Shown: positions 1 to 8,558 of the stretch, in pieces
Layout of the letters: each line of letters begins with the position of its first letter
Position numbering within the stretch: the first letter of the stretch is position 1
Source of the DNA: Candidatus Buchananbacteria bacterium CG10_big_fil_rev_8_21_14_0_10_33_19
Lineage (GTDB): Bacteria; Patescibacteria; ABY1; 2-01-FULL-39-33
Direction: 5' to 3'
DNA: 64,000 nt
Assembly: GCA_002773855.1 (NCBI GenBank)
Contig: PEZY01000012.1
Coordinates: 221,671-285,670, forward strand
Notes under the pieces: generated by a model
The model's input: only the letters and a program-made list of their open reading frames with translations
Database searches by the model: none
Told to the model about the DNA's origin: nothing
Position numbers and translations under genes: made by a program

Positions 1-1
1 A

Positions 2-502
2 GCTGTTTATATGATTGGCGATGATGGTAAAAAACATCTCTATGTTAATGCTCCAACTTTTTGGAGTTATTATAGAGGTAGTTGGGGTAATTTAATTTTA
101 GATAATAAAAATGTTTATATTAAAATAATTTCACAGGCAAATTTTGATGAGATAGATATTGGCAAAAACATTACCATGAAGCCAGGTGCTAAGTTGGTTA
201 AATTTCAAAACAGTCCTAGAATTTATTCAGTATTCGGTTCAGCCAAGCTTCGATATATGTCAGATCAAACAGTTGCAAATTTGTATGGTTATAATTGGGG
301 TAATAAAGTAATAACTCTTCAAAATGGTTTTGAATCAGATTATTTTTTAGCCAGCCAGGATTTTGTTGATAGTGATGGTGATGGCTTGTCTGATGAAGAT
401 GAATTTAGTATTTATCGAACTAATCCTTATAATGTTGACACAGATCACGATGGCCACAGAGACGGAGTAGAAGTGATTAATAGTTATAGTCCAATAATAT
501 AA
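2..502 (+). CDS. C-terminal part of a protein with Asp-rich calcium-binding repeats (5' end outside window)
   Basis: The frame is open to the left window edge, so the ATG at 11 is probably internal and the gene starts upstream. The last 50 residues contain two Asp/Gly-rich loops, DSDGDGLSDEDE and DTDHDGHRDG. These resemble thrombospondin type-3 or dockerin-like calcium loops that are common near the C-terminus of secreted or surface proteins. The preceding ~110 residues are aromatic-rich and not recognised; they could be a beta-rich domain. No membrane anchor is seen in the visible part. The gene ends 60 bases before the SIMPL gene. Function unknown beyond likely extracellular calcium binding. 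Confidence 0.6.
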   Translation, partial: AVYMIGDDGKKHLYVNAPTFWSYYRGSWGNLILDNKNVYIKIISQANFDEIDIGKNITMKPGAKLVKFQNSPRIYSVFGSAKLRYMSDQTVANLYGYNWGNKVITLQNGFESDYFLASQDFVDSDGDGLSDEDEFSIYRTNPYNVDTDHDGHRDGVEVINSYSPII

Positions 503-561
503 TAAATTTAATTAAATCAAATCAATTAATAATTAATTAGAAAAAATATATGGAAGGTCAA

Positions 562-1347
562 ATGATGGATAAAAAACACTATATGCCTAAAAAAATTATG
601 ATAATTTTTTTGAGCGTAGTATTAGTGCTTTTGGGAATTTATTTAATTTCTTTAACTAGAAATTCGTTAAAGAGTTATAGCTATATAGGTAAATCACCAG
701 AATTTAAAAATATTATAACAGTAGATGGTAGTGGTAAGGTAACTGCTAAATCCGATGTGGCTATAATTAATGCTGGAGTTGTGACTGAGAAATTAACAGT
801 AGAGCAAGCGCAAAAAGAGAACACCGATAAAATGAATGCTATTGTTAAGGCTTTAAAAGATGAATTTAAGATTGCTGATAGTGATATTAAAACTAATCAG
901 TATGGTATTAATCCTAGATATGATTGGAGCGATGGCACACAACGAATTATTGGCTATACAGTTAATCAGTCTGTAGAAATTAAAGTGAGAGATTTTAGTA
1001 AAATCGGTGATATTTTGGCGCGGTCCGCTGAACTAGGTACTAATAGTTTGAATGGTCCAAATTTTACTATTGACGATCCAGAAGAGTTTAAGGCTCAAGC
1101 TAGGGAAAAGGCCATAGCACAAGCTAAAGAAAAGGCTAAAGTTTTGTCTGATCAAGTGGGAATTAAATTGGGATCAATCGTTAATTTCTCAGAAAATTTT
1201 AATGGTTCATCTGGACCAATACTTTATGCTAACGATATGGCTTATGGTTTAGGTGGTGGTGGTGAAAAATCATTACCAGTACCAACTATTGAGGTTGGCA
1301 GCGAAGAAGTAGCTGTTAGTGTTAGTATAAGCTATGAAATAAGATAA
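562..1347 (+). CDS. SIMPL (DUF541) domain protein, membrane anchored
   Basis: About 261 residues. A charged N-terminus is followed by one hydrophobic segment (roughly residues 9-30), an uncleaved anchor or signal. The rest has the SIMPL/DUF541 pattern: the strand-rich opening ITVDGSGKVTAKSDVA, a helix rich in Glu/Gln/Lys (EQAQKENTDKMNAIVKAL), and an Ala/Lys-rich stretch AREKAIAQAKEKAKVLSD before the last strands. SIMPL proteins are periplasmic or surface proteins of poorly defined function. An ATG at 550 is also in frame, but GGAAGG at 552-557 lies just before the ATG pair at 562/565, so the later start is preferred. Enolase begins 23 bases downstream. Confidence 0.75.
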   Translation: MMDKKHYMPKKIMIIFLSVVLVLLGIYLISLTRNSLKSYSYIGKSPEFKNIITVDGSGKVTAKSDVAIINAGVVTEKLTVEQAQKENTDKMNAIVKALKDEFKIADSDIKTNQYGINPRYDWSDGTQRIIGYTVNQSVEIKVRDFSKIGDILARSAELGTNSLNGPNFTIDDPEEFKAQAREKAIAQAKEKAKVLSDQVGIKLGSIVNFSENFNGSSGPILYANDMAYGLGGGGEKSLPVPTIEVGSEEVAVSVSISYEIR

Positions 1348-1370
1348 TTTTAAGAAATAAAATAATTATA

Positions 1371-2621
1371 ATGGCAAAAATAAAATCAGTTAAAGCTCGA
1401 GAAATTTTAGATTCCAGAGGTAATCCCACTGTGGAAGTGGAGATTATTTTGGATAATAATAAAAAAGTTTGGGCTAGTGTACCATCTGGTGCTTCAACTG
1501 GTGTTTATGAAGCCTTAGAGCTACGCGATGGTGATAAAAAGAGATATGGCGGTAAGGGTGTGTTAAAAGCCGTTAAAAATATTAATAAAAAAATAGCCCC
1601 TAAAATTATTGGCCTAGATCCTACTAGTCAAATAGAAATTGATAATCTAATGATTAAGTTGGATGGTACAGAAAATAAATCTAAATTGGGGGCTAATGCT
1701 ATTTTGGGGGTTTCAATGGCGGTGGCCAGAGCTGGAGCTCAGGCTACAAATCAACCACTTTATTTATACTTACGCAAAAAGTTTTGGAGCCAACAAAAGA
1801 AATGGCAATTTCCAATGCCAACAATGAATATTTTAAATGGCGGTGTTCATGCTGGCTGGTCTATAGATGTTCAAGAGTTTATGGTGGTACCACAACAAAA
1901 AAATATTCATCAGGCTATTAGGTGTGGGGTAGAAATATTTCATAGCTTAAAATCTATTTTAAAAGATATGAATTACCCAGTGACGGTAGGTGATGAGGGT
2001 GGTTATGCTCCAGCACTAGGCGGTAATGAACAAGCGATGCAATTGATGTCCAAGGCTATTAAAAAAGCTGGTTATAATTTTGGTCGTGATGTAAAAATTT
2101 CTATGGATCCAGCTTCATCAGAATTTTATAAAAATGGTCAATATGAAATGAAAGCTGATAAGAGAAATAGAACATCTGATGAGATGATAGAGATGTATAA
2201 AAAGTGGGTAGCTAAATATCCCATTGCTTTTATTGAAGATGGCTTAGCTGAAGATGATTGGGCTGGTTGGCAAAAATTAACTACCGAACTTGGTAAAAAA
2301 ATACCTCTCATAGGTGATGATTTATTTGTGACCAATGTTAAGAGATTACAAGAAGGTATAGATAAAAAAGTTGGCAATGCTATTTTGATAAAATTAAATC
2401 AAATTGGTAGCGTGTCAGAGACAATAGAAACTATGCTTTTGGCTCAGAAAAATAAATATAAACTAGCCATATCTCATCGTAGCGGTGAGACGGTGGATGA
2501 TTTCATTGCTGATTTGGCAGTTGCCTCAAGTGCCGAGTTTATTAAGACCGGATCATTATCTCGCGGTGAAAGAATTACCAAATACAATAGATTAATGGAA
2601 ATTTGGGACGAAGTTAAGTAA
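1371..2621 (+). CDS. eno: enolase (phosphopyruvate hydratase)
   Basis: 416 residues, near the usual bacterial length. Converts 2-phosphoglycerate to phosphoenolpyruvate in the cytosol. It opens with the canonical AREILDSRGNPTVEVE, then the mobile loop SGASTG (about residues 39-44), VGDEGGYAP with the catalytic Glu, FIEDGLAEDDW, LIKLNQIGS with the catalytic Lys, and SHRSGET plus IKTGSLSRGER at the substrate site. The segment NGGVHAGWSIDVQEF is slightly atypical, but the His is kept. There is no Shine-Dalgarno sequence before the ATG, as for most housekeeping genes here. With the two gpmI genes downstream and gap at 60 kb it supplies much of lower glycolysis. Confidence 0.97.
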   Translation: MAKIKSVKAREILDSRGNPTVEVEIILDNNKKVWASVPSGASTGVYEALELRDGDKKRYGGKGVLKAVKNINKKIAPKIIGLDPTSQIEIDNLMIKLDGTENKSKLGANAILGVSMAVARAGAQATNQPLYLYLRKKFWSQQKKWQFPMPTMNILNGGVHAGWSIDVQEFMVVPQQKNIHQAIRCGVEIFHSLKSILKDMNYPVTVGDEGGYAPALGGNEQAMQLMSKAIKKAGYNFGRDVKISMDPASSEFYKNGQYEMKADKRNRTSDEMIEMYKKWVAKYPIAFIEDGLAEDDWAGWQKLTTELGKKIPLIGDDLFVTNVKRLQEGIDKKVGNAILIKLNQIGSVSETIETMLLAQKNKYKLAISHRSGETVDDFIADLAVASSAEFIKTGSLSRGERITKYNRLMEIWDEVK

Positions 2622-2631
2622 TAGTTGTTTC

Positions 2632-2660
2632 AAAAGGCGGTCAATTCTGGCCGCTTTTTT
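2632..2660 (+). terminator. rho-independent terminator after eno
   Basis: AAAAGGCGG and CCGCTTTTTT form a stem with one bulged G, followed by a T run. Confidence 0.75.
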
Positions 2661-2662
2661 AA

Positions 2663-2691
2663 TTGACAAAATAGATTAAATGTGGAATTAT
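2663..2691 (+). promoter_or_regulatory. sigma-70-type promoter for the FAD oxidoreductase gene
   Basis: Exact TTGACA at 2663-2668. A 17-nt spacer leads to a weak -10 (AATTAT). The -10 is poor, so the exact start is uncertain. The downstream gene has a strong AGGAGG ribosome site at 2753-2758. Confidence 0.5.
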
Positions 2692-2765
2692 GTCAGTGAG
2701 TTTGTTCTTTAAATATATAACAAATACCAACAAAGCTAGGCTTATACGCCTCAGGAGGAAGTGTT

Positions 2766-4352
2766 ATGACAATAGACAGGCCTTATGATGCAATTATTAT
2801 TGGTGGCGGACATAATGGGTTGGTTTGTGCCACATATTTGGCTAGAGCTGGTTTAAGGGTGGTAGTTTTGGAGCGTCGCCCGGTTTTGGGTGGTGCCTGT
2901 GTCACTGAAGAAATGGCTGGTTGTCAGGTATCTCGAACCTCTTATGTTTCTAGTTTGTTTCCACCAAAAATTATTCAAGATTTAGATCTTCATAATTTTG
3001 GCTTAGAATTGCTAGAAAGAAATCCACCGTCATTTACACCATACTTAGATGGTCGGTATTTAATTTTACATCAGGATCTGCACAAGACTCAGGCGGAAAT
3101 ACTTAAATTTTCTAAAAATGATGCTTACTATTATCCAATATACGAAGCTAACCTTGATCGAGTAGTAGGTTTTGTTGAAGATTTACTTTTTATGACGCCG
3201 CCAGATCCGACCAAGAAAAAAGATTGGTTGAAACTAGCTATGTTAGGCTTAAAAGCTTTAGGCTTGAAACAAGATTTAGTAACTTTATCAGAACTTTTTA
3301 GTTTGAGCGCTTATGATTTTGTTAAAAAGCATTTTGAAAGCGATATTTTGATAGCCACTTTGTGTACCGACGGTATAATTGGGGCGGTGGGCGGACCATT
3401 TTGTCCTGGTACGGCTTATGTTTTATTACATCATGTGATGGGTGAGATTAATGGTCATCGTGGCCGTTGGGGTTATGTACGTGGTGGTATGGGTGGCTTA
3501 ACTAGATCAATTTCGATATCATTGATACGTCACGGCGGATTTTATGATACCAGCTCTGAGGTTGCTAATATTTTAATAGATAATAGCAGGGTCAGTGGCG
3601 TTCTTTTAACCGATGGTCGAGTTTTCAAATCTAAGATTGTTGTTTCTGGCGCTGATTTGCATAACACCTTTGATAAAATGCTACAGGGTGTAGAATTGCC
3701 AGATGATTTTAGAAAAGGCTTAGACGCCATAGACTACAGTAGCGCCACTTCTAAAATTAATCTAGTAATTGAAGGTGAGTTAAAATTTAAGTGTTATGAT
3801 GGTCAGGTGCCAGGTACTTTCCATATTTGTGAAAATGTGGCGTATATGGAACGAGCAGCTGATGTGGCCAAACATGGCGGTATTTCTGATGATTTAGTGA
3901 TTGAGGGCTGTATTCCATCAGTAGTTGATGATACCCTGGCGCCGGCTGGCAAACAAGTGATTAGCTTGATGGTACAATATACGCCATATTGTTTAGCAGA
4001 TGGTGTTTGGGATGAAGATCAGAAACAAGAGCTGCTGGGTAAAGTTTTAAATAAATTAGCTCAGTATACTAATATTGATGAATTAGAAATAGTGGCGGTC
4101 GATATTATTTCACCACTAGATTTAGAGACAGAATTTGGCTTAACCGGTGGTAATCTGTTCCACGGTATGATGAACTTGAGTAGTTTGTTTTGTTTTCGTC
4201 CGGTCTTAGGACACGCTGATTATAGAACACCAGTTAAGGGACTTTATTTGTGTGGTTCAGCGACGCATCCCGGTGGTGGTGTGACCGGTATTCCTGGTCA
4301 TAATGCGGCCAGAGAAATATTAAAAGATAAAAAATGGTTTAATAAAAGATAA
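2766..4352 (+). CDS. FAD-dependent oxidoreductase of the phytoene-desaturase/PYROXD2-like type
   Basis: 528 residues. The N-terminus has the Rossmann FAD motif AIIIGGGHNGLVCATYLA (about residues 9-26) with the acidic end of strand 2 (VVLERRPVLGGACVTEE). The C-terminus has the second FAD signature LYLCGSATHPGGGVTGIPGH (about residues 492-511). This is the layout of COG1233 enzymes (carotenoid desaturases/isomerases and the human PYROXD2 family). No neighbouring isoprenoid gene is present, so the substrate cannot be named. The start is fixed by AGGAGG seven bases upstream. It is a single-gene unit with its own promoter and terminator between eno and gpmI. Confidence 0.8.
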   Translation: MTIDRPYDAIIIGGGHNGLVCATYLARAGLRVVVLERRPVLGGACVTEEMAGCQVSRTSYVSSLFPPKIIQDLDLHNFGLELLERNPPSFTPYLDGRYLILHQDLHKTQAEILKFSKNDAYYYPIYEANLDRVVGFVEDLLFMTPPDPTKKKDWLKLAMLGLKALGLKQDLVTLSELFSLSAYDFVKKHFESDILIATLCTDGIIGAVGGPFCPGTAYVLLHHVMGEINGHRGRWGYVRGGMGGLTRSISISLIRHGGFYDTSSEVANILIDNSRVSGVLLTDGRVFKSKIVVSGADLHNTFDKMLQGVELPDDFRKGLDAIDYSSATSKINLVIEGELKFKCYDGQVPGTFHICENVAYMERAADVAKHGGISDDLVIEGCIPSVVDDTLAPAGKQVISLMVQYTPYCLADGVWDEDQKQELLGKVLNKLAQYTNIDELEIVAVDIISPLDLETEFGLTGGNLFHGMMNLSSLFCFRPVLGHADYRTPVKGLYLCGSATHPGGGVTGIPGHNAAREILKDKKWFNKR

Positions 4353-4359
4353 AATCATA

Positions 4360-4386
4360 GCTCGTATATTAAATACGGGCTTTTTT
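4360..4386 (+). terminator. rho-independent terminator after the FAD oxidoreductase
   Basis: GCTCGTAT pairs with ATACGGGC (8 bp, one G-T), followed by TTTTTT. Confidence 0.85.
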
Positions 4387-4417
4387 GTTTGTCAGGGGTT
4401 ATTATTTATGTTAGGTA

Positions 4418-4426
4418 TGCTATAAT
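4418..4426 (+). promoter_or_regulatory. extended -10 promoter for the gpmI pair
   Basis: TGCTATAAT, an extended -10 with a perfect hexamer, 26 bases before the gpmI ATG. No good -35 is visible. Confidence 0.6.
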
Positions 4427-4452
4427 GTATATAAATAATATTTATATAAGTA

Positions 4453-6024
4453 ATGAAAAAAAATACCAAATTAAAGGCAAAACAAGTTGATCGGAAAGTT
4501 GTTTTGCTAGTTTTAGATGGCTGGGGGATAGGTGAAGAGGATGAAGGTAATGCTATTTATTTGGCTAAAACTCCATTTATAGATTCACTTTATAAAAAAT
4601 ACCCTTGGACTAAAATTGAAGCTTCTGGTCGAGCTGTTGGTTTACCATCTCACCAGGTCGGCAATTCTGAAGCTGGCCATCTTAATATTGGGGCTGGCAG
4701 AGTAGTGGATCAGGATGTGGTAAAAATTTCTAAACAAATTAATACTGGTCAATTTTTTAAGAACCCAGCTTTTGTAGCAGCTGTTAATCATGTTAAAAAA
4801 GAAGAGTCAGCTCTGCATATAATGGGTATGGTTTCTTATGATCAAAGTCCTCATAGCGATCCAGATCATTTGCTGGCACTACTAGCCATGGTTAGGCGTT
4901 ACAAGGTTAAAAATGTTTATTTACATTTATTTACCGATGGTCGTGATTCACCACCGCATGCTTCGCTTAAACTAATAGAAGCCTTAGAAAGACAACTTAA
5001 AAAAAATGAGATCATCGCTACAGTTATTGGCCGCTTTTATGCTATGGATAGAAAAAAGAACTGGGCTAGTACTTGGTGGGCTTATGAAGCTATGACTGAT
5101 GGCAAAGGCCACAAGGCTAAAAGTCCTCAAGAGGGAATTACTAGAGCTTACAATGCTAATATTACCGATGAGTTTATTGAACCTATTGTAATGTATCAAA
5201 ATAGTAAGATGGTTAAAAGAATTGGTAACAATGATGCTATTATATTTTTTAATTTAAGGTCTGATCGAGCCAGACAAATGGCTAAACCTTTTGTTCAGGC
5301 TGATTTTGAAAAGAAAAATCCTCATGCTATGAAACGTAAGAAAGTTTTAAAAAATATTGTTTTTGTGGCGATGACAGATTTTGGTCCAGACCTAGATGGT
5401 ATACTGACGGCTTATCCATCAGAAGATATCAAAGATTCTTTGCCGTTACTTTTGAAGCATAAAAGTCAGATTTATATCGCCGAAAAAGAAAAATATGCTC
5501 ATGTCACTTATTTTATTAATGGTGGTTATGCTGATCCAGTAAATGGTGAGAAGCGGTTGGTATTGCCATCTCCCAGTGTTTCTTCATATGAACAAACACC
5601 AGGTATGTCGACTCCCAAAGTATCGCAGGCTATTATTAGAAATATAAAAAAATATGATTTTGTGTTTGCTAATATTTCCTCGCCAGATATGATTGGTCAT
5701 ACTGGTAATTTAAAAGCAGGGATTAAAGCGGCGGAAATAGTTGATAAATATATTAAAAAAATTTATCAAGAAGCTATGAAAAATAAGGCCATCTTGATTA
5801 TTACCGCTGATCATGGTAATTTAGAACACATGCTAAACGTTGAAACTAAAGAAATAGTCACCGAGCATACTAATAATCCAGTGCCATTTATGTTAATTGA
5901 TAACGGTGAATATAAGCATAAAAAGTTAAAAAGAGCCGGTAGTTTAGAGGATGTAGCGCCAACTGTTTTAAAAATTTTTAATGTTCCAAAAAGTAAATTA
6001 ATGAATGGCCATAGTTTAATTTAA
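4453..6024 (+). CDS. gpmI: 2,3-bisphosphoglycerate-independent phosphoglycerate mutase, copy 1
   Basis: 523 residues, family length. Interconverts 3- and 2-phosphoglycerate with two metal ions and a phosphoserine. Metal and catalytic residues are all visible: Asp22 in LDGWGIG, Ser72 in VGNSEAGHLNIGAGR, Asp412/His416 in SPDMIGHTGN, Asp453/His454 in TADHGN, and His472 in EHTNNPVPF. The substrate motif DGRDSPPHAS and the GRFYAMDR segment are present. It has a basic N-terminal extension of about 12 residues relative to copy 2. The second gpmI starts 5 bases after the stop, so the two are one operon. No Shine-Dalgarno site. Confidence 0.95.
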   Translation: MKKNTKLKAKQVDRKVVLLVLDGWGIGEEDEGNAIYLAKTPFIDSLYKKYPWTKIEASGRAVGLPSHQVGNSEAGHLNIGAGRVVDQDVVKISKQINTGQFFKNPAFVAAVNHVKKEESALHIMGMVSYDQSPHSDPDHLLALLAMVRRYKVKNVYLHLFTDGRDSPPHASLKLIEALERQLKKNEIIATVIGRFYAMDRKKNWASTWWAYEAMTDGKGHKAKSPQEGITRAYNANITDEFIEPIVMYQNSKMVKRIGNNDAIIFFNLRSDRARQMAKPFVQADFEKKNPHAMKRKKVLKNIVFVAMTDFGPDLDGILTAYPSEDIKDSLPLLLKHKSQIYIAEKEKYAHVTYFINGGYADPVNGEKRLVLPSPSVSSYEQTPGMSTPKVSQAIIRNIKKYDFVFANISSPDMIGHTGNLKAGIKAAEIVDKYIKKIYQEAMKNKAILIITADHGNLEHMLNVETKEIVTEHTNNPVPFMLIDNGEYKHKKLKRAGSLEDVAPTVLKIFNVPKSKLMNGHSLI

Positions 6025-6029
6025 TTGAT

Positions 6030-7613
6030 ATGTCAACAAATAGACCAAAACCAATAGTGTTAATAATTTTAGACGGTTGGGGTATTGCCCCACCGTCCAA
6101 GAGCAATGCTATAACAATCGCTAAGACTCCAACTTATGATAATTTAGTTAAGAATTATCCAGCTATGACTTTGCAGGCTTCTGGTGAGTCTGTTGGTTTG
6201 TCTTGGGGTGAAATTGGCAATTCAGAAGTTGGACATCTCAATCTTGGTTCTGGTAAATTAGTTTACCAAAATTTACCAAAAATAGACAAGGAAATAACTA
6301 CGGGTACATTTTTTGAAAATCCAGTGCTACTGGAAGCTATAAATAGAGCTAAGAAAAATAAAAAATCAATACATTTAGTCGGTTTGTTTAGTAGTGGTGG
6401 CGTTCATGCTTCAATTAATCATTTTTATGCGTTATTAGAAATGTGTAAAAAAGAAAAAATTAAAGATGTTTATGTCCATGCTATTTTGGATGGCCGTGAT
6501 ATGCCATTTAATTCTGGCATTGATTTGATTACTAAGGCTCAAGAAAAATTTAAAGAGAATAAGCTAGGTAAAATTGCTACTATTTCTGGTCGTTTTTATG
6601 CTATGGATCGGGATAATCATTGGGAAAGAGTTGAATTAGCTTATAAAGCTATGGTTGATGGCCAGTCGACTGAGACTTTTGATGATCCTATTAAAGCTGT
6701 TCAAGTGTCTTATGATAAAAAAGTTTATGATGAAGAATTTGTGCCGACTGTGATTGTCGAACATGGTGAGCCTGTTGCTAAAATTGGCGAAGGTGATAGT
6801 GTGATATTTTTTAATTTTCGTTCAGATCGGGCCAGACAATTAACCAAGGCTTTTATCTTGCCTGGTTTTGAGAAGATTAAAAGAGATTATTTGAATAATT
6901 TGTATTTTGTGACTATGACAGAATATGAAAAAGATTTACCAGTCGAGATAGCTTATCCGCCAGAGTTAATTGACAGTCCAATAGCCAAAGTTATTTCTGA
7001 TGCTGGTTTAAAGCAATTACATATAGCCGAAACTGAAAAATATGCTCATGTCACTTTCTTTTTTAATGGTGGTCAGGAAGAAGCTTACGCTAATGAAGAT
7101 AGGGTTTTAATCCCATCACCTAGAGTAGCCTCTTATAATGAAAAACCAGAAATGTCGGCGAAGGAAATTACTAAGAAATTAGTGGAAATAATTATGAAGG
7201 ATGAGTACGATTTTATCGTAGTTAATTTTGCTAACAGTGATATGGTGGCGCATACCGGTGATTTGAAGGCCTCAATTAAAGCTTGTGAAATTGTAGATGC
7301 TTCTTTAAAACAATTAATAGAGGTGATTTTGGGTAAAAATGGAGTAGCTTTTATTACTTCTGACCATGGTAACGCTGAAGAATTAATGAATTTACAATCG
7401 GGTAAAATTGATAAGGAGCATAGTACCTATCCAGTACCATTTTTGATTATTGGTAAACAGTGGGAGGGTAAAACTGCCGGTATATTAGATAGTCCCAATT
7501 CTGATTTGAGTTTGGTTCAGCCATCTGGTTTACTGTCAGATGTTGCCCCAACTATTTTGAAGGTTATGAACTTAGAAAAACCCAAAGATATGACCGGACA
7601 AAGTTTGATTTAG
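6030..7613 (+). CDS. gpmI: 2,3-bisphosphoglycerate-independent phosphoglycerate mutase, copy 2
   Basis: 527 residues. It keeps the complete active site: LDGWGIA, GNSEVGHLNLGSG with the phosphorylated Ser, DGRDMPFNS, GRFYAMDRDNHWER, NSDMVAHTGD, TSDHGNAEE and EHSTYPVPF. It is clearly homologous to copy 1 over the full length but well diverged, so this is an old tandem duplication or acquisition of a second lineage rather than a recent copy. Both look functional; a division of labour cannot be read from the sequence. A perfect 32-nt palindrome follows as terminator. Confidence 0.95.
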   Translation: MSTNRPKPIVLIILDGWGIAPPSKSNAITIAKTPTYDNLVKNYPAMTLQASGESVGLSWGEIGNSEVGHLNLGSGKLVYQNLPKIDKEITTGTFFENPVLLEAINRAKKNKKSIHLVGLFSSGGVHASINHFYALLEMCKKEKIKDVYVHAILDGRDMPFNSGIDLITKAQEKFKENKLGKIATISGRFYAMDRDNHWERVELAYKAMVDGQSTETFDDPIKAVQVSYDKKVYDEEFVPTVIVEHGEPVAKIGEGDSVIFFNFRSDRARQLTKAFILPGFEKIKRDYLNNLYFVTMTEYEKDLPVEIAYPPELIDSPIAKVISDAGLKQLHIAETEKYAHVTFFFNGGQEEAYANEDRVLIPSPRVASYNEKPEMSAKEITKKLVEIIMKDEYDFIVVNFANSDMVAHTGDLKASIKACEIVDASLKQLIEVILGKNGVAFITSDHGNAEELMNLQSGKIDKEHSTYPVPFLIIGKQWEGKTAGILDSPNSDLSLVQPSGLLSDVAPTILKVMNLEKPKDMTGQSLI

Positions 7614-7674
7614 TTTAGTATTATAAATAATACATTTAAAACTATAAATACCTGCGCCAATACACAGGAGAAAT

Positions 7675-7706
7675 AAAAAATATCTATTTTAAAATAGATA
7701 TTTTTT
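7675..7706. terminator. perfect 32-nt palindrome, terminator after gpmI copy 2
   Basis: AAAAAATATCTATTTT is followed directly by its reverse complement ending in TTTTTT. The A run at the left end lets it act on both strands. Confidence 0.7.
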
Positions 7707-7747
7707 AGCTAAATTTAAACAAAATGTCGTGTTTTTACTCAAAATCA

Positions 7748-7776
7748 TTGACAAATATCTAACTTTGTGATATAAT
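7748..7776 (+). promoter_or_regulatory. consensus promoter of the DGR target gene
   Basis: TTGACA at 7748-7753, a 17-nt spacer, and TATAAT at 7771-7776. The implied 5' leader is about 145 nt long. It ends with an inverted repeat TGACA...TGTCA (7895-7912) just before the ribosome site, which could be an operator or RNA structure. Confidence 0.85.
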
Positions 7777-7927
7777 AATGACAAATAATAGATCTTTTTA
7801 TATATAACTTACTTGTAAAAAATACAGTTATAGCTAAAAGTTACTCAATATATGGGTGATTTCTAGGTATGACTGCATTGGGTGGTCAAAAGTATGACAC
7901 ATATATATGTCAAGAAAGGAACTGACC

Positions 7928-8491
7928 ATGTCAAAAGATATGCTCGGTGTTGCCGTGAGAAAGCTCGTGACGCTTCCGATTCAAGTGCTCGGTGTTGTCT
8001 GTGACCTTCTCGAAAAGCTCTCTGACCCAAAGTGGGTAGAGGCTACAAAAAAATTTCTGCGCAAGGAGAATCCATGGGTTAAGTATATCGTCGATCTCGA
8101 TACTGATCCGATGATTCCCGACGGCTGGACTATTGAGACACACATCAAAGGTGGACAATTCGAGTTCGATCCAGAACAAGTTATGCTCTATTTGGACGAA
8201 ACACAACAAGATGGTGGCACGATCATTGGTCATGAGTTGCGCAAGAAGTTGGAAGGCAAGGTAGTCTATAATGCCAATCTGCTTGACTTCTACTTGGCCA
8301 ATCCACAATTTATTCCCGAGGAGTGGAAAGGCCGGTCCATTTCCTTCTGGGGAACTATCTATCGCTACTCCAGTGGCAACTTGTATGTCCGCTGCCTCGA
8401 CTGGGATGGCGGTAGGTGGGAATGGTACTTCCATTGGCTAGGCGGTGACTTCCGCGGTCATGACCCTGTGGTGGTCCCTGCAAGTAACTAG
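7928..8491 (+). CDS. DGR-diversified target protein (variable C-terminal ligand-binding-like domain)
   Basis: 187 residues from ATG 7928, chosen because AAGGA at 7916-7920 lies 7 nt upstream; an in-frame ATG at 7907 would precede this site. The N-terminal ~50 residues (LEKLSDPKWVEATKKFLRKE) form a helical module I associate with CPR proteins of unknown function. The segment PEEWKGRSISFWGTIYR leads into the Trp/Tyr/Asp-rich C-terminal repeat encoded by VR (residues ~145-187), expected to adopt a C-type-lectin-like fold as in other DGR targets. No signal peptide or membrane segment is seen, so the protein may act inside the cell or use an unknown export path. The gene is visibly richer in G+C than its neighbours, with codons such as CTC and CGC, suggesting a separate origin. 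Confidence 0.9.
   Translation: MSKDMLGVAVRKLVTLPIQVLGVVCDLLEKLSDPKWVEATKKFLRKENPWVKYIVDLDTDPMIPDGWTIETHIKGGQFEFDPEQVMLYLDETQQDGGTIIGHELRKKLEGKVVYNANLLDFYLANPQFIPEEWKGRSISFWGTIYRYSSGNLYVRCLDWDGGRWEWYFHWLGGDFRGHDPVVVPASN
8361..8483 (+). repeat. DGR variable repeat (VR)
   Basis: 123 nt at the 3' end of the target gene, aligned without gaps to TR 8832-8954 (offset 471). TR-A to VR changes: 12 to G, 3 to T (8366, 8426, 8430) and 2 to C (8432, 8453). The only non-A change is T to C at 8452, silent in a Phe codon. Template codons AAC/AAT have become TAC, AGT, GAC, GAT, CAT, CGC and GGT. Fifteen residues are altered, mainly in the YRYSSGNLYVR to FRGHDPVVV stretch. Identity ends at 8483, seven bases before the stop codon. 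Confidence 0.96.
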
Positions 8492-8517
8492 TCCTTTGAA
8501 CTTGGTCTTTAGATCTC

Positions 8518-8545
8518 CTTAGGTCTTAGACCTTAGTCCTTGGGA
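8518..8545 (+). repeat. four 7-nt direct repeats containing a short perfect hairpin downstream of VR
   Basis: CTTAGGT, CTTAGAC, CTTAGTC, CTTGGGA in tandem. Inside them AGGTCT-T-AGACCT (8521-8533) is a perfect inverted repeat. In the Bordetella phage DGR, a hairpin just after VR is needed for target recognition; whether this one plays that part is inference. Confidence 0.5.
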
Positions 8546-8558
8546 CGACAATTCTTTG

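Noticed and set aside
4453..7613. The two gpmI genes as an assembly duplication
   Set aside because: They differ at most positions, so they are true paralogues.
7931..8434. 167-residue minus-strand ORF over the DGR target
   Set aside because: Antisense shadow of the target gene; VR diversification follows the plus-strand codons.
8518..8545. Short tandem repeats as a CRISPR
   Set aside because: Units are 7 nt and contiguous, without spacers; no cas genes in the window.
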